DNA of 64,000 nucleotides from Glebionis coronaria (lineage: Eukaryota; Streptophyta; Magnoliopsida; Asterales; Asteraceae). Positions within the stretch are counted from its first letter, which is position 1. Every line of letters begins with the position of its first letter. The notes under the pieces are model-generated. The model did not search any database and had not been told where the DNA came from. It was given only the letters and a program-made list of their open reading frames with translations. The position numbers and the translations under genes are program-made. Below, piece after piece: positions 22,524-33,179 of this stretch. The stretch is from NCBI GenBank assembly GCA_025667525.1, contig CM046877.1:262171706-262235705 (forward strand), written 5' to 3'.

Positions 22524-24893
22524 TCATAGGAAGAAGCATGAAACATATCCACCAGGATCAAAGACATAGTTTTCGTCCATCAAATAGCAGAGGCTTAAGG
22601 CGAACAAGGCAAGCCAAAGAAGAATAGGCAAGGTTCCCTTAAGCAGAGACGGAGCACGGTGGAAGCAAGGGTGAAGTGCAAGCATGTCTTCAAAATTTCC
22701 AAAGATTTTTCCTTTTATTTCATTAGGTGGATACTGAGATGGCTTAAAGATTTCAATACCGGGGTCGAACACCTTTTCCTTTAAGGGAGTATAACACTCA
22801 GGCTCAGCAGAATGGGAAGAAGATCCGCGAAGAAGCACAACCTCGTCCTCGGAAGGGGGACAAAGAGGTGTTAACTCATACGTGCTGCGGATATTGGTGT
22901 CGACCAGTTTCTTCTCCTTTGAAAGAATGTTCGTTAAATCCAAAGTAGGATCAAGACGATAATCTTCAAAATCATAAGGAGGAGCATCACTCTCATGAGG
23001 GAAGTAAGTGTTGAGAAACGTAGAGAAATCTTCCTCAAATGAGTAATCGTCCAAAGTAGGATCGAGTGATGGCGGAGGATCTTCATCATGTGAAGAATCG
23101 CTCGAAAGAGTATCAGCCTCATCGAAATCATCATACGTGGGAAGCTCGGGATACTCAGAAGTAAGGTCATCATAATCATCCGAATCTGAGCTAGAATCAT
23201 CATCATAAGCATCGAAGATCGGTGGAGAATCATAAATGGGAGAAGGTTCCAAATTGGACCGAGAATCATCCACATCATCATGAAAAAGTGGATTATCGAT
23301 GCAAGAGTCGAATAGAGGATTGTTGTAGACAACGAAGTCATCATGCACATTGATCATATTCACTGATTCTCGGCCTCCAAAGGTTTTGCCTGTAAGCTTC
23401 CCCATTTTGAAAACTTGTGCATCATCCCCGACTCTCAAGATTAACTCGCCTTCGGCCACATCAACTAGAGCTCGTCCGGTTCGCAAGAATGGCCGACCAA
23501 GTATTAAAGGAATACGAGGGTCCATTTCATAATCAACAACGACAAAATCGACCGGGAAAGTAAATGTGCCAACTTTTATGAACACGTCTTCGGCTATACC
23601 AACGGGGTAAGCAAGAGTGTGATTTGCAAGTTCAAGAGTCATCTTTGTTGGAGTGAGGTCGGGCAATGATAGTGTTTTCCAAACACTCAATGGCATCAAA
23701 TTAATACTGGCCCCGAGATCAGCAAGGGCAGTAAATTCTTCAGTTTTGTTGAAAACGCAAGGCAACACAAAACGAACGGGATCTCCAAGCTTTTCTGGAA
23801 GTTCTTTAAGGATAACTGCAGAGTAGTTTTCATTTAAGCGTGTGTTGGCGAGTTCAATCAGCTTCTCCTTCTTGTTAAGCAATTCCTTAAATGCTTTAAC
23901 AAATTTGGGCATGTGGACAAGTGCTTCAAGAAAGCTAATGTTAAAGTTTGTTTCGGAGATCATCTTCACATAGCGTGTCACTTCAGAGTCATCCTTGGTT
24001 AGCAATTTGGTCTTGCCTAAACGAGAAAGATAAGGGATATTGGGTTTGGGTGGTGAAGGTGAAGGTGTAGTAGGTAAAGGTTGAGATGTTGAAGGGTCCT
24101 TCCTAGAAACATTGTCATGACGAGGCGGAGACGGTAATGGTGCACTAATACTAGGTGTAGGAGGAGTAGGGATAAATGGTGGTGGAGGAGGTGTAGATGA
24201 TGGGGGTGGGATAGGTGGATCGACAATGGTAATTCCACTACGAGTAGTAATAGCACTCACATTTGCTCGCGGATTGGTGACGATGTTTGAAGGTAGAGAA
24301 CTTGAAGTAGAAGGTTGAGCTGCGGGCAAGAAACTAGCAAGCATATTCTTTAAATCATTAGTTTGATTGCTGAAGGAGGATTGGATATTATCTCGAAGCT
24401 CGGATCTAATCTCATTTCCTTGCTTGGTAATATCTCCTTTATGATTGATAATTTGGCTCTGTAGATTCTTGATTTGCTCACCTTGGGTTCTCATGATGGC
24501 TTCAACATCGGGGTTAATGGGTGGGGTTTGTTGGGCGGGTGGGTGATAAGGATTAGAAGCTCTTGGTGGGATTTGGTTGCTTCTATTGTATTTGTTGGCG
24601 GGGTTTTGGTTTTGAGGAGAAAAACCGGGTGAAAGGTAATTGTTAGACCGGTAACTCAGCAGATTTCTATCCCCTTGAGGTCGAGCTTGGTAATTTTCCG
24701 GTGAATAATTACCATAAGCTGCATACACATTTTCCGGATTTCCTTGTGTAGAAGGACAATCGGTGTATGAGTGAGGACCGCCGCATGTTTCACAAGGATT
24801 GGCAACCGCTTTAACTTGTTGTTGTTGTTGGTTTGAAGCGAGAAGCGTGATACTTTTGCTCATTTCAGCCATCATGCGGGTGAGTTCGGTCAT
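22524..24893 (-). CDS. Athila-type gag C-terminus and aspartic protease with acidic tail
   Basis: An open frame of 789 residues. A poly-Gln stretch at about 22-26 is followed by a CETCGGPHSYTDC knuckle (34-46), a Pro/Ser-rich linker to about residue 300, and a retroviral-type protease centred on LADLGASINLMPLS (about residue 390) with ILGRPFLRTGRALVDV. The last 260 residues are unusual: long Asp/Ser/Glu-rich stretches, then a hydrophobic run LPILLWLALFALSLCYL near the C-terminus. It is followed by noncoding DNA instead of RT. The true start is probably upstream, in frame with gag, behind a one-base frameshift near 24985. Confidence 0.85.
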   Translation of the reverse strand: MTELTRMMAEMSKSITLLASNQQQQQVKAVANPCETCGGPHSYTDCPSTQGNPENVYAAYGNYSPENYQARPQGDRNLLSYRSNNYLSPGFSPQNQNPANKYNRSNQIPPRASNPYHPPAQQTPPINPDVEAIMRTQGEQIKNLQSQIINHKGDITKQGNEIRSELRDNIQSSFSNQTNDLKNMLASFLPAAQPSTSSSLPSNIVTNPRANVSAITTRSGITIVDPPIPPPSSTPPPPPFIPTPPTPSISAPLPSPPRHDNVSRKDPSTSQPLPTTPSPSPPKPNIPYLSRLGKTKLLTKDDSEVTRYVKMISETNFNISFLEALVHMPKFVKAFKELLNKKEKLIELANTRLNENYSAVILKELPEKLGDPVRFVLPCVFNKTEEFTALADLGASINLMPLSVWKTLSLPDLTPTKMTLELANHTLAYPVGIAEDVFIKVGTFTFPVDFVVVDYEMDPRIPLILGRPFLRTGRALVDVAEGELILRVGDDAQVFKMGKLTGKTFGGRESVNMINVHDDFVVYNNPLFDSCIDNPLFHDDVDDSRSNLEPSPIYDSPPIFDAYDDDSSSDSDDYDDLTSEYPELPTYDDFDEADTLSSDSSHDEDPPPSLDPTLDDYSFEEDFSTFLNTYFPHESDAPPYDFEDYRLDPTLDLTNILSKEKKLVDTNIRSTYELTPLCPPSEDEVVLLRGSSSHSAEPECYTPLKEKVFDPGIEIFKPSQYPPNEIKGKIFGNFEDMLALHPCFHRAPSLLKGTLPILLWLALFALSLCYLMDENYVFDPGGYVSCFFL

Positions 24894-25765
24894 ATCAGGG
24901 TTTGTTGAGGTAGAAGAAACATTGACTCTCGGGTTGTTCCTTGAAGAAGCAGAGGAATCCCAGTTTTTGTGGTAGTCATGTTCTCAATTAGCTCTCTACA
25001 CTCCTCGGGTCTCCTTTTCATAAATGTGCCACCGGCGGCTGCATTAATCGTATCACGATCTCGAAAAGTCAATCCGTTGTAGAAAGTATCAATCAATGTG
25101 ACTGGAAGCATGTTGTGGTTTGGAAAACGATCAATCAAGACATTATATCGTTCCCAAGCATCAAAAAGAGATTCATCAGGGTCTTGCATGAAACCGCTGA
25201 TTTGATTGCGAAGGCTCGTGACCATGGATGGTGGAAAGTAGCGCGACAAAAAGCGTTGAGTCATGTCATCCCAAGTATGAATAGAATTCTTCGGGAGACG
25301 ATCAAACCATTTCTTGGCATGATGCGATAAAGTATGTGGGAAGAGTTGTAGGCGAAGAACATCCATTGTGGCACCGGGCAACTTCATGCTTTGGGTGATT
25401 GTAATGAACTTGTCGAGGTGTTTGTTGGCATCATCATCAGGCAATCTACGGAATGGGTTTGTTTGCACTTGATGAATCATGTGGTGCTTCAACGAAAACT
25501 CAGGAGCGTTGATTTGCATCGGCGCAATCGGTCCTCCTCGTCCAAACATAGTAGGTTGACAAAGCTCCTCCATTGTCCGAATATCGGGTTGTGGAAGAAC
25601 ATTGTTGTTATTGTTGAGGTGCGGTGGATTATTATTGTTGTTAACACCTGACATAGCTAAATCTTCATGAGTCTCGGGCTCTTGATAATTAGAAGATCTA
25701 GTACGCATACACCTGAAAATGCAAAAGAAAAAGAAACCAAACACGAAGACAATATATATACACAA
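24890..25765 (-). CDS. Athila-type gag, capsid part
   Basis: Motifs typical of the retrotransposon gag domain: FSLKHHMIHQVQTNPFRRLPDDD-type start, LFPHTLSHHAKKWFDRLP, WDDMTQRFLSRYFPPS and LIDTFYNGLT. Gag forms the virus-like particle. The start at 25765 is preceded by a hydrophobic run and may not be the real one; the Met near residue 20 is also possible. A one-base indel near 24985 shifts it out of the frame of the following protease ORF, and the last ~30 residues are read in the wrong frame. Confidence 0.85.
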   Translation of the reverse strand: MCIYIVFVFGFFFFCIFRCMRTRSSNYQEPETHEDLAMSGVNNNNNPPHLNNNNNVLPQPDIRTMEELCQPTMFGRGGPIAPMQINAPEFSLKHHMIHQVQTNPFRRLPDDDANKHLDKFITITQSMKLPGATMDVLRLQLFPHTLSHHAKKWFDRLPKNSIHTWDDMTQRFLSRYFPPSMVTSLRNQISGFMQDPDESLFDAWERYNVLIDRFPNHNMLPVTLIDTFYNGLTFRDRDTINAAAGGTFMKRRPEECRELIENMTTTKTGIPLLLQGTTRESMFLLPQQTLI

Positions 25766-25940
25766 TAAAGATTAAATCTTTTTGGATTTTTGAAATTTTT
25801 TTATTTTTTATGGATTTTTAGCAATTTTTAATTTTTATGGTTTTTTGAATTTTTTATGCAAGAAAAATAACGCTCAAAAGTGAACGGATCCCAAAAAGCA
25901 ACGCGTCTTTCACAGAAAACCGTTAATCTTTACGAAAAGA

Positions 25941-25956
25941 GCCGGCAGCGGCGCCA
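25941..25956 (-). other. Athila-type primer-binding site (tRNA-Asp-like)
   Basis: On the element strand TGGCGCCGCTGCCGGC lies two bases inside the 5' LTR. It is very close to the TGGCGCCGTTGCCGGGG site known for Athila/Tat elements. Confidence 0.85.
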
Positions 25957-26459
25957 TTCAATATTGAGGTTTTGTATGGTAAGAAAGTTAAGTTCTCGGT
26001 ATCTTATCGAATTGATTTCCGGCTTAAAGTACGACTCAGTTGATCTTGGTGAAACAAATATTTTTGGTTGTTTTTAAATAAAGGTGCAAAACAATTAAAG
26101 TAAAAGACGGGTAATTTAAATCTAAGTCTAATTAAAATAATGGACGAGTATTTAAAAGCTTGAAAGAAAATTAAAGGTCACTAAAAGTAAATAACACAAA
26201 CTTAAATCTATCTAAGGCAAACTTAAAATGCAACTAAAACTTAAACTAAGGCAAGGCTAAAATAAATCTAAGGCAAGTAATCTTAAAGCGCGACTACGGA
26301 AAAAGGCGGGAAAAATAAAGCTTGAAAATTAAAAATTAAAAACAGAAACTAAAAAGAACCTGAAAATACCTCACTTGGAATAATTACTCGTTCGGAATGT
26401 CACCTTCACCCGGAATAATTCTTCTTCGTTCGGAATAAATCAACACAAAACACTCATTC

Positions 26460-26898
26460 GGAACTTTTGCTTGATTCTGAACTTTTCCTTGGTTCTGAAC
26501 TTTTCCTTGATTCAGAACTTTTCCTTGGTTAGGAACTTTTCCTTGATTCTGAACTTTTCCTTGATTAGGAACTTTTCCTTGATTCTAAACGTTTCCTTGA
26601 TTAGGAACTTTTCCTTGATTAGGAACTTTTCCTTGATTCTGAACTTTTCCTTGATTAGGAACTTTTCCTTGATTAGGAACTTTTCCTAGATTAGGAACTT
26701 TTCCTTGATTAGGAACTTTTCCTTGGTTAGGAACTTTTCCTTGATTAGGAACTTTTCCTTGGTTAGGAACTTTTCCTTGATTAGGAACTTTTCCTTGATT
26801 AGGAACTTTTCCTTGATTAGGAACTTTTCCTTGATTAGGAACTTTTCCTTGATTCTGAACTTTTCCTTGATTAGGAACTTTTCCTTGATTCGTAACTT
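26460..26898. repeat. 18-bp minisatellite in the Athila-type 5' LTR
   Basis: Same unit and overall length as 19109-19547. A changed unit near 26690 (tcctaga) introduces a stop into the plus-strand NFSLIR frame, showing the frame is not conserved. Confidence 0.95.
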
Positions 26899-27346
26899 AC
26901 CTGGGAAAGATCAGAAACAGGAAAACAAACACCCCCGAAGAACAGGGAACACAATAACACACGAATCTAATCACAACTTAACTAAATCAAACACAAGATT
27001 AAACCAAACTAATCACAAAGCATCTACTAATCATAAACAAACTATCCAACTCAATAAAACTAACAAATCTAACCACAATAATCAAAACCCACTTTGATCA
27101 AAATAAGAACATGAACATGAACATAAACATAAACATAAAAATCAAAGATTGAGAAAGGTAGATAGGAGATTAACAAGATAAAGTAAAGATTGACAAGAAT
27201 TAAATGGAAACTTACTTGAAATTAAAGGAATTTAAGGTGCAAGATAAGGTAATTAAATTTGACAAGTAATTAAATGACAAGGTAATTAAAAGTGGAAGAA
27301 CTAATTGTCACTATTAGCCAACAAAGAAAAATAATTAACAACTAAT

Positions 27347-27383
27347 CTATATATATAGGGGAGGATTAGGAAGCTTCCTCCCC
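27347..27383 (-). promoter_or_regulatory. Athila-type LTR TATA-like box next to an inverted repeat
   Basis: CTATATATATAG at 27347-27358 touches the inverted repeat GGGGAGG (27358-27364) / CCTCCCC (27377-27383), whose loop contains the palindrome GGAAGCTTCC. The other LTR has the identical arrangement at 19996-20032. Promoter role is inferred from position only. Confidence 0.5.
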
Positions 27384-27849
27384 TCCTTCATTTTCTCTTA
27401 ATTGCATCATTAGGCCCTTCCTTCTTAATCTCTTTGTTAATTGCATGCTTAGTCCTTTTCTTCTTATCTTCTTTAATCTTGGACTTTTAATGACTTTTGG
27501 CTCGGGATTTCTTTGAACTCGTCTTTTAATTCTTCAATAAAGTAGACTTGAGTTCTTCGGCTTTAAGTAAACTTCCGTCTTTTGACTTTTTCTTCGATAA
27601 ATCTTCAGAATTGGTCTTGGACTTCTGTTCTTTATGCACTCTTGACTTCTTGACTTCGTCTTTCATCTTTTTCTTCAATAAAAGCCCGTGAATGCCCGTG
27701 TTTTCTCAACTTTTCACCTTTTCGTCCTAAATCACAACAAAACACACAAACCACGCATAATTCCGACATAAAAGACATAAAATACACGTTTTGGTCCGGT
27801 TATTATTGTAATTAAGTGGTAGAAAGGATGGGTGTTTACACACCTATCA

Positions 27850-28604
27850 CATGGCTTTAATCCATGAAGATTGTGTCATGGCTTGGGTTTAACCTCGGAG
27901 AGAAATGCATCAAAATAATAGTATAACGCACTTTCTTGTAATTGATGGCGTGTAGAGACTGGTCTTTCGATGTTACCAATAATATTTCAGATTGGATGAT
28001 CCTTTGTCCATTTTGTGTTGTGATTTTCAATCCGTGGTGGTCTAGAGTAAACGGTTGTAGGAGCTTCCTTTGACGTTGACGCACCGTGAGGGTTGTCGGG
28101 TATGTGTGACCCAAAGAATGGAAGCTCTTGAGAATGAGCATATTCCAAATCGTGATCGTAGTTATCCTCTTCAACATCATTACGAACGAGTGAGGGTGAA
28201 GCTGTAGGTGTAGTTTGAGAATTACTTGGAGATTGTACATCCGGTTCAATGGTGACTGTGGATGTATCGGATTGAGCTCCATTATCTTAACCAACAACTT
28301 CAGGAATCGGAGCTATCACTGCAGGTGCTGGAACATCATCACTTGGGGGATCAAAGAATTCATCAAACATAGGTTGAAATAACTCATCCCACTAGGACCT
28401 TGTAGGTGGTTTAAATGATGGAGAAGTAGGATTGTTGGGAACTAATCCGGAACTAATAATCCCGGTTCCCATGTCATGAAGCGCGGGTTCAGAGCTGCGT
28501 TGCTCAGAAGCCATCGTTGTCAGCTCATCAAAATCGACATCCAAAGTTTCTATAATCTTGCCAAGACGACGTTTATAAATACGGTATTCTTTGTAGGTGA
28601 GCAA
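27850..28604 (-). pseudogene. Copia-A1 integrase-RT linker
   Basis: A low-complexity, Pro/Ser/Asp-rich linker between integrase and RT (for example QRSSEPALHDMG, VPAPAVIAPIPEV, TIEPDVQSPS). It contains two stops and at least one frame change, then reaches TQSSWIKAMQ at the RT start, where the Athila-type element is inserted. Confidence 0.65.
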
Positions 28605-29416
28605 CCAATGAAAATTCCTATATCAGCCTTTGGTTGAAGTTTGCCCAAATTCTCACTGTTTGTATTTGGATAACAAAGTGCACCAAACACATAAAGAAAC
28701 GAAATATCGGGTTTACGTTCATGAAGAAGCTCATATGGTGTTTTTCCATGGTGCTTACGAATGATGGAACGATTTTGGGTATAGCATGTGGTAGCCACTG
28801 CTTCAGCCCATAAGAATAACGAAGCGTTGGCGTAGATTAACATAGTTCTAGAAGCTTCCATAAGTGTACGGTTACGTCTTTCCACGACACCGTTTTGTTG
28901 TGCAGTGCGAGCAACTGAAGTTTCATGTGAAATTCCAACCTCTTCATAATAATTTCGTAGAGTTTGATTAACAAACTCAGTGCTGTTGTCAGTTCGAATG
29001 CGGCGAACAGTAGCATTAAGACGTACATGGATCATCATTAAAAATTTGATAATGAATTCCGGTACTTTATCCTTAGATGCCAAAAAATTTACCCGTGTAA
29101 ACCTTGAAAAATCATCCACCATAACAAGCATGTACTTTCTACCACTCACGCTGGCAGTCCACATTGGCCCACAAAGATCCATATGTAAAAGATGCAATGG
29201 TTCCTGGTTAGTATCTTCTGCTTTAGGTTTGTAAGACTTCTTGGTGATTTTCCCCAATGAACACGCGGAACATAAATGATCCTTGTGAAATTTAAGTTTT
29301 GGAAGGCCACGGACAAGTTCCTTTTTAGCCAAGTGATTGATAGCATCAAAATTCAGATGAGTTAAACGTCGCTGCCATAACCATGACTTAGTCTTCGATG
29401 CTTGGAGAGAAGACAT
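28550..29416 (-). CDS. Copia-A1 integrase
   Basis: 288 residues, open. An integrase zinc-binding region (RRLTHLNFDAINHL ... CSACSLGK, C49 and C52) precedes the catalytic core with D80 (HMDLCGP), D143 (RTDNSTEF) and E179 (GVVERRNRT). The D-35-E spacing is exact. GKTPYELLHERKP and the GIFIGCSP tail are typical of Copia. It overlaps the GAG-pre-integrase frame upstream by a one-base shift. Confidence 0.92.
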   Translation of the reverse strand: MSSLQASKTKSWLWQRRLTHLNFDAINHLAKKELVRGLPKLKFHKDHLCSACSLGKITKKSYKPKAEDTNQEPLHLLHMDLCGPMWTASVSGRKYMLVMVDDFSRFTRVNFLASKDKVPEFIIKFLMMIHVRLNATVRRIRTDNSTEFVNQTLRNYYEEVGISHETSVARTAQQNGVVERRNRTLMEASRTMLIYANASLFLWAEAVATTCYTQNRSIIRKHHGKTPYELLHERKPDISFLYVFGALCYPNTNSENLGKLQPKADIGIFIGCSPTKNTVFINVVLARL

Positions 29417-29830
29417 ACGGGAGAGGCGGACATCATGTTTTGAATAGACAATGTGTAAATATTATCCCCTCGAGAACCTTTTAACAGATCATTTCCTGCC
29501 AAATCGTGAATGAAGCAAGTATGTTGTCGGAAAGCAACCTCAAGGTTGGAATCACAAAATTTTCCTACTGAGAATAAATTGTGACCGAGTCCTTCCACAT
29601 AATATACCCGTGAAATCGTAACATTCCCAATCTGATATTCACCATACCCTATGATCTTAGCAACATGGTCGTTACCAAACTTCACCGTCCCTAGAAACTT
29701 GGTTACGAAATTTCTGAGCATTGAGCGGTCTCCGGTCATGTGCTTGGAGCACCCGGAGTCCAAGTACCAAAGAATGATTTGGACCACCTGTAAATATTAC
29801 CAGATAAAAACGATGTGTCAGAATCTAATT
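29362..29830 (-). pseudogene. Copia-A1 protease and GAG-pre-integrase
   Basis: LDSGCSKHMTGD is the aspartic protease active-site region of plant Copia elements, followed by NVTISRVYYVEGLGHNLFSVGKFCD, the GAG-pre-integrase module. The start of the protease lies upstream of the first Met (29787), and the ORF runs out of frame at its end near 29370. Confidence 0.82.
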
Positions 29831-30007
29831 ATTCCTCATTTTTAGCAGGTACAGATATGAGTATCTTAGATTTGCTATCCTAAGGATGCTTAGGTTTCCA
29901 CATTTGCTTCCTAGGTATCGGGTTAGGTGCAGGTTTCTAATCTCCTGAGGTACTTCTGCACTGGTAGGCATAGTAGTGGGCGCTGACCTAGTTAAAGGGC
30001 GCGGTTT

Positions 30008-30760
30008 CTATACTTGAGTGCTAGTGCTCCTAGTTAAAGGGCGCTTAGACCTAACTTTAGTAGAAGTGATCCTAGTTAAAGGGAACGTAGTTCCATTTGC
30101 AGTAAAGGTCCTACCAGTGGGTTTCCATTGCCATCCAACTTGGGTGAGTTTCCTCCCCGTTGCTTTCCATTCAAGGTTGTTCCTAATGGCATACATTTCA
30201 TTAAGATGGTCAACAAGGCATAAATCATGATGTTGAGAAAACATACATTCATTACAATTCCAACATTTCAAATTAGAATTCACAAATTGTTTAGGCTGCT
30301 GCACAACCGCAGAGCTTTTTGTCTTAGCTACATGATTCTTTTTATTCAAATCTAAAATAACATTCCTAGGGTGAACTTCTACTTTCTACTTTGATGTCCT
30401 ACGAGTAGAAGGCTTGATCCTATCTTTCATGTCTTGAGATCCTCTAGCCTTAGTAGAGACATTTACTCCTGTATAAGGCAAAGGAACATTAATGACAGAT
30501 TTTGATTTAGCCTTGTTAGTTGTTCCTACCGTTAATTTTGGTTTAACTCCTGGTGTCTTATTGAATGGAGTTATGGCAATGGGCTGATTTTTAAGTGGTG
30601 CAGAACCCGGTTGTCCTTTGTAGTTCATAGATGATAAGCAATATTGTGCTCTCTTAATGTAAGAATGAGTTGAGTAATAGTGACTGTTTGAGGGATCTAA
30701 CTCAAAAAGATCGTCTAAAATATCCCTAACAAGATTCACGTGCTTAGTTGCATTCGTCAT
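30008..30760 (-). pseudogene. Copia-A1 gag, basic C-terminal region
   Basis: Lys/Thr/Ser-rich, with GVKPKLTVGT and later CWNCNECMFSQHHDLC and WKPTGRTFTANG. Copia-A3 has the same block at about 53390-53620, with C..C.F...HD.C and the WKPTG/WRPTG repeat conserved. The Cys/His spacing suggests metal binding. Interrupted by a stop between 30386 and 30349. Confidence 0.65.
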
Positions 30761-30917
30761 ATGAACAATATATATATGTCTGGATTATTCTTATGGGACG
30801 GGTTCTTATGAATCACCACTGGGTTGGTTGGTGGAGCACTAGAGGACGATGCAGAGATTGTAGCTGAGTTATCAACAACTTCTTGTCGGGTGAGTTGAAG
30901 TGTTTCCTTTAACTCAG

Positions 30918-32443
30918 CTAAAACCATGTTTTTGTCAATGAGCTGATATTTAAGTCAGAGATTTCTTCACACTTTTGGTTCAATTGGTCAACAAATGATT
31001 GTTTTTGTGCCGCATTAAAAGCGAAGCGTTCTTCTATTGAACCAGGAAGGTGCGAAAATCCCTGCCTTGCTCGTTCCATCTCCCCGAGAATAGACGAAAG
31101 TCTAGTTTCTAAGGCATGATTTTTTATCTTTGCAGCCTCTAGTTCCAGTTTCAAAGGTTCTACAGATAACAACTCTCTCTTAAGTCTCGTAATCTCTTCT
31201 TCTAATCCCTGAACCACCTGAATCATCTTGTCACTCGTCTCAACATTGTTTTCACAATCATTTGGTTTTGAAAGATTTTCAGTTGTAGATTGTTGTTCTA
31301 TTTCAAGAGATATACAATGTCGTTCAACGTCATCAAAACTTTTTGATAGTGAGTTAAAAGAATCTTGAAGCTTTAGAAATTCAGCGTTAGATTCGTGAAA
31401 AGAATGATTATCTACGGCATTTACAGTCTCAACAATATTCACAGGGAGATCATGTACATCATCACATTTATTCACAACAGATGTCATCTCATTTGCACAA
31501 TTAATAGTCACAACTTGCATCACATCGAGAGAAACAACTTGTTCCAAGAATCGGTCATATTCGGACAAAATATTTTCTTTCTCAATTAAATGTTGCTCAT
31601 AAGCATCATCCATTTCATGGAAAACTTTTTGAACTTCAGCCATTACGAAATTAAGATTATCTACTAAATCTAGAAAACCCTCTTTAATATTGTGTACAAA
31701 CGGAACGATCTCTCTCTCTCAAACACCGATTTCATGTGTTCGAAAGCCCATTCTCCAGTGGTTTGCGCCGTTGAAGTCGTACATTCCTTAATGACCTTGT
31801 CAGAATTAGTAATGTATCGTTTAATCGCTTTCAAGCTGATCAAAATTGTACTTATCGGTGGAAGAACCTTTGTAATTTCCTTGGGTTCCTCTGAATTGAC
31901 AAGTGTAGAAAATGTACTATGGGTTTTTTTAGTATACATTTAATTTGGTGTTGAGATAAATTCCCTTTGTATATTAAAGCGAGTTCTAAAATCCGTTTTT
32001 GCATATTCTTCATTAAGCTCAGCATAGTCAAACTTAGGGTATGTAAAAATCACCTTTGACCGATTCTCTTCAAATGGTGACATATTCTATGAAGAATCCG
32101 GAAAACTAATCGGGTTTAAGACCACTCCTAACTTGGTTGCGTCATAAAGTTTTGGGTTGTGGTTAAAAGCTTGCTTTGCATAACCCGGGTTAGGTGGAAG
32201 GTCTTTTTGACGTGAAAGATTGAATTCCTTGAAAGAGGCCTCAAATAAGTGTACTAAATGTGAAGCAGAGTATTGTCTTAAAAGAAAATTGCCAATCCTT
32301 ATAATCTCATTAGACGCATTAATTTCCATTTCAAGCTTTTTAGACTCGAGTGTTTCTAAATCCGTTTTAAGTTTTTGAAAATTATTGACGACTAACTCTT
32401 TGTCATTAAGTTCTTTTAAAAGATTTGCTCCAAACGTTTCAAT
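30918..32443 (-). pseudogene. Copia-A1 gag, coiled-coil middle region
   Basis: Three ORF pieces (32329-32087, 31939-31670, 31643-30918) interrupted by two stops and one frameshift. The last 241 residues are rich in Glu, Leu and Lys heptads (VVQGLEEEITRLKRELLSVEP, LELEAAKIKNHALETRLSS) and should form a long coiled coil. Such long gags are a feature of these families. The plus-strand Copia-B insertion interrupts it at 32443/36786. Confidence 0.7.
32439..32443. other. Target-site duplication tcaat, left copy
   Basis: TCAAT at 32439-32443 and 36786-36790 flanks the plus-strand Copia-B element, within the Copia-A1 gag. Confidence 0.9.
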
Positions 32444-33019
32444 TGTTGGGAATAAAATTAGCTAAGTCACTCAGACGCTGACAAAGGGATTTCAGACGCT
32501 GACAAGAAGAATTGAGGCGCTGACAGGTTGAACGCTGACAAGAAATATTGAGGCGCTGACAAAGGAAATATTCGGAAGACAAGGACTAAATCTGCCAATG
32601 GTTCTTCAAGCTGGTGGACAAAATATGAAGATAAAAATTCAGAATATATTCTTAATGTTTAAAAATATTTAGTCAATAAGTTATTTTCTATGTTTATCTT
32701 GTATATCTTCTTAAAATAGCTTATTCTAGCTTTTTGTACAAGGCTCCTTAGTGTATAAAAGGAGGCCTTAGGGTTAGACATAGATCATCCCTTTCATACA
32801 CCTCTTCCACATATTTCACAACACTTTCATTGTAATCATTCATTGATATTATTAATCAAAGTGAAAGTTTGGTATTCATATATTGTTTGTTTGTTCTTCA
32901 TTCTAAGTATTAGTTTCCGCATGATACTTAGATTGTTGAATACACAAAGTTTGTCTACGTATTATACTTGATTCAATCTCGATAATACAAAACTAATCGA
33001 TCTAAGTTTGGGATCAACA
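32444..33019 (+). repeat. Copia-B1 5' LTR (576 bp)
   Basis: TGTTGGGAATAAAATTAG to GGGATCAACA. The first 130 bp carry five ACGCTGACA/GCGCTGACA words. Direct copy at 36206-36785. Confidence 0.95.
32740..32769 (+). promoter_or_regulatory. Copia-B1 TATA box inside an inverted repeat
   Basis: TATAAAA (32754-32760) lies between AAGGCTCCTT (32740-32749) and AAGGAGGCCTT (32759-32769), an inverted repeat with one bulged G. The Copia-B2 LTR has the same plan with changed arms at 47019-47049. Confidence 0.65.
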
Positions 33020-33020
33020 A

Positions 33021-33033
33021 GTTGTATCAGAGC
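33021..33033 (+). other. Copia-B1 primer-binding site
   Basis: GTTGTATCAGAGC directly follows the 5' LTR. It matches the initiator-Met site TGGTATCAGAGC except for one base. Confidence 0.75.
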
Positions 33034-33179
33034 TTGTTGAGGAACTTTGATTTGAAGAACGAAATCCAATATCGTGAGTTGAATCAGGCTAAGGAAGAAG
33101 GTGAAGAAGAATCTGATGATGTTTTAAGTTAAGGCCAAGTCTACTTCAAGTTCCACGAGTTCCAACTCATCTTCGTCGT

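Larger units (their letters stand above)
18608..27849 (-). mobile_element. Athila/Tat-type Gypsy, gag-protease only
   Basis: 1.89-kb LTRs (18608-20497 and 25959-27849), a tRNA-Asp-like primer-binding site, a polypurine tract and a CATGG TSD frame a 5.5-kb internal region. It codes for gag and an aspartic protease but has no reverse transcriptase, RNase H or integrase. Both LTRs match closely, including their 18-bp arrays, so it is a comparatively young insertion in Copia-A1. It must have been mobilised by enzymes from an autonomous relative. Confidence 0.9.
25959..27849 (-). repeat. Athila-type 5' LTR (1891 bp)
   Basis: Reads TGATAGGTGTGTAAACACC at its start on the element strand (27849). 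Contains the second 18-bp array at 26460-26898, the same overall length as in the other LTR but with a few internal unit differences. Confidence 0.93.

Noticed and set aside
27857..28297. 146-codon minus-strand ORF in the Copia-A1 linker
   Set aside because: It is out of frame with the flanking integrase and RT. The Pro/Ser-rich linker in another frame fits the Copia polyprotein better.
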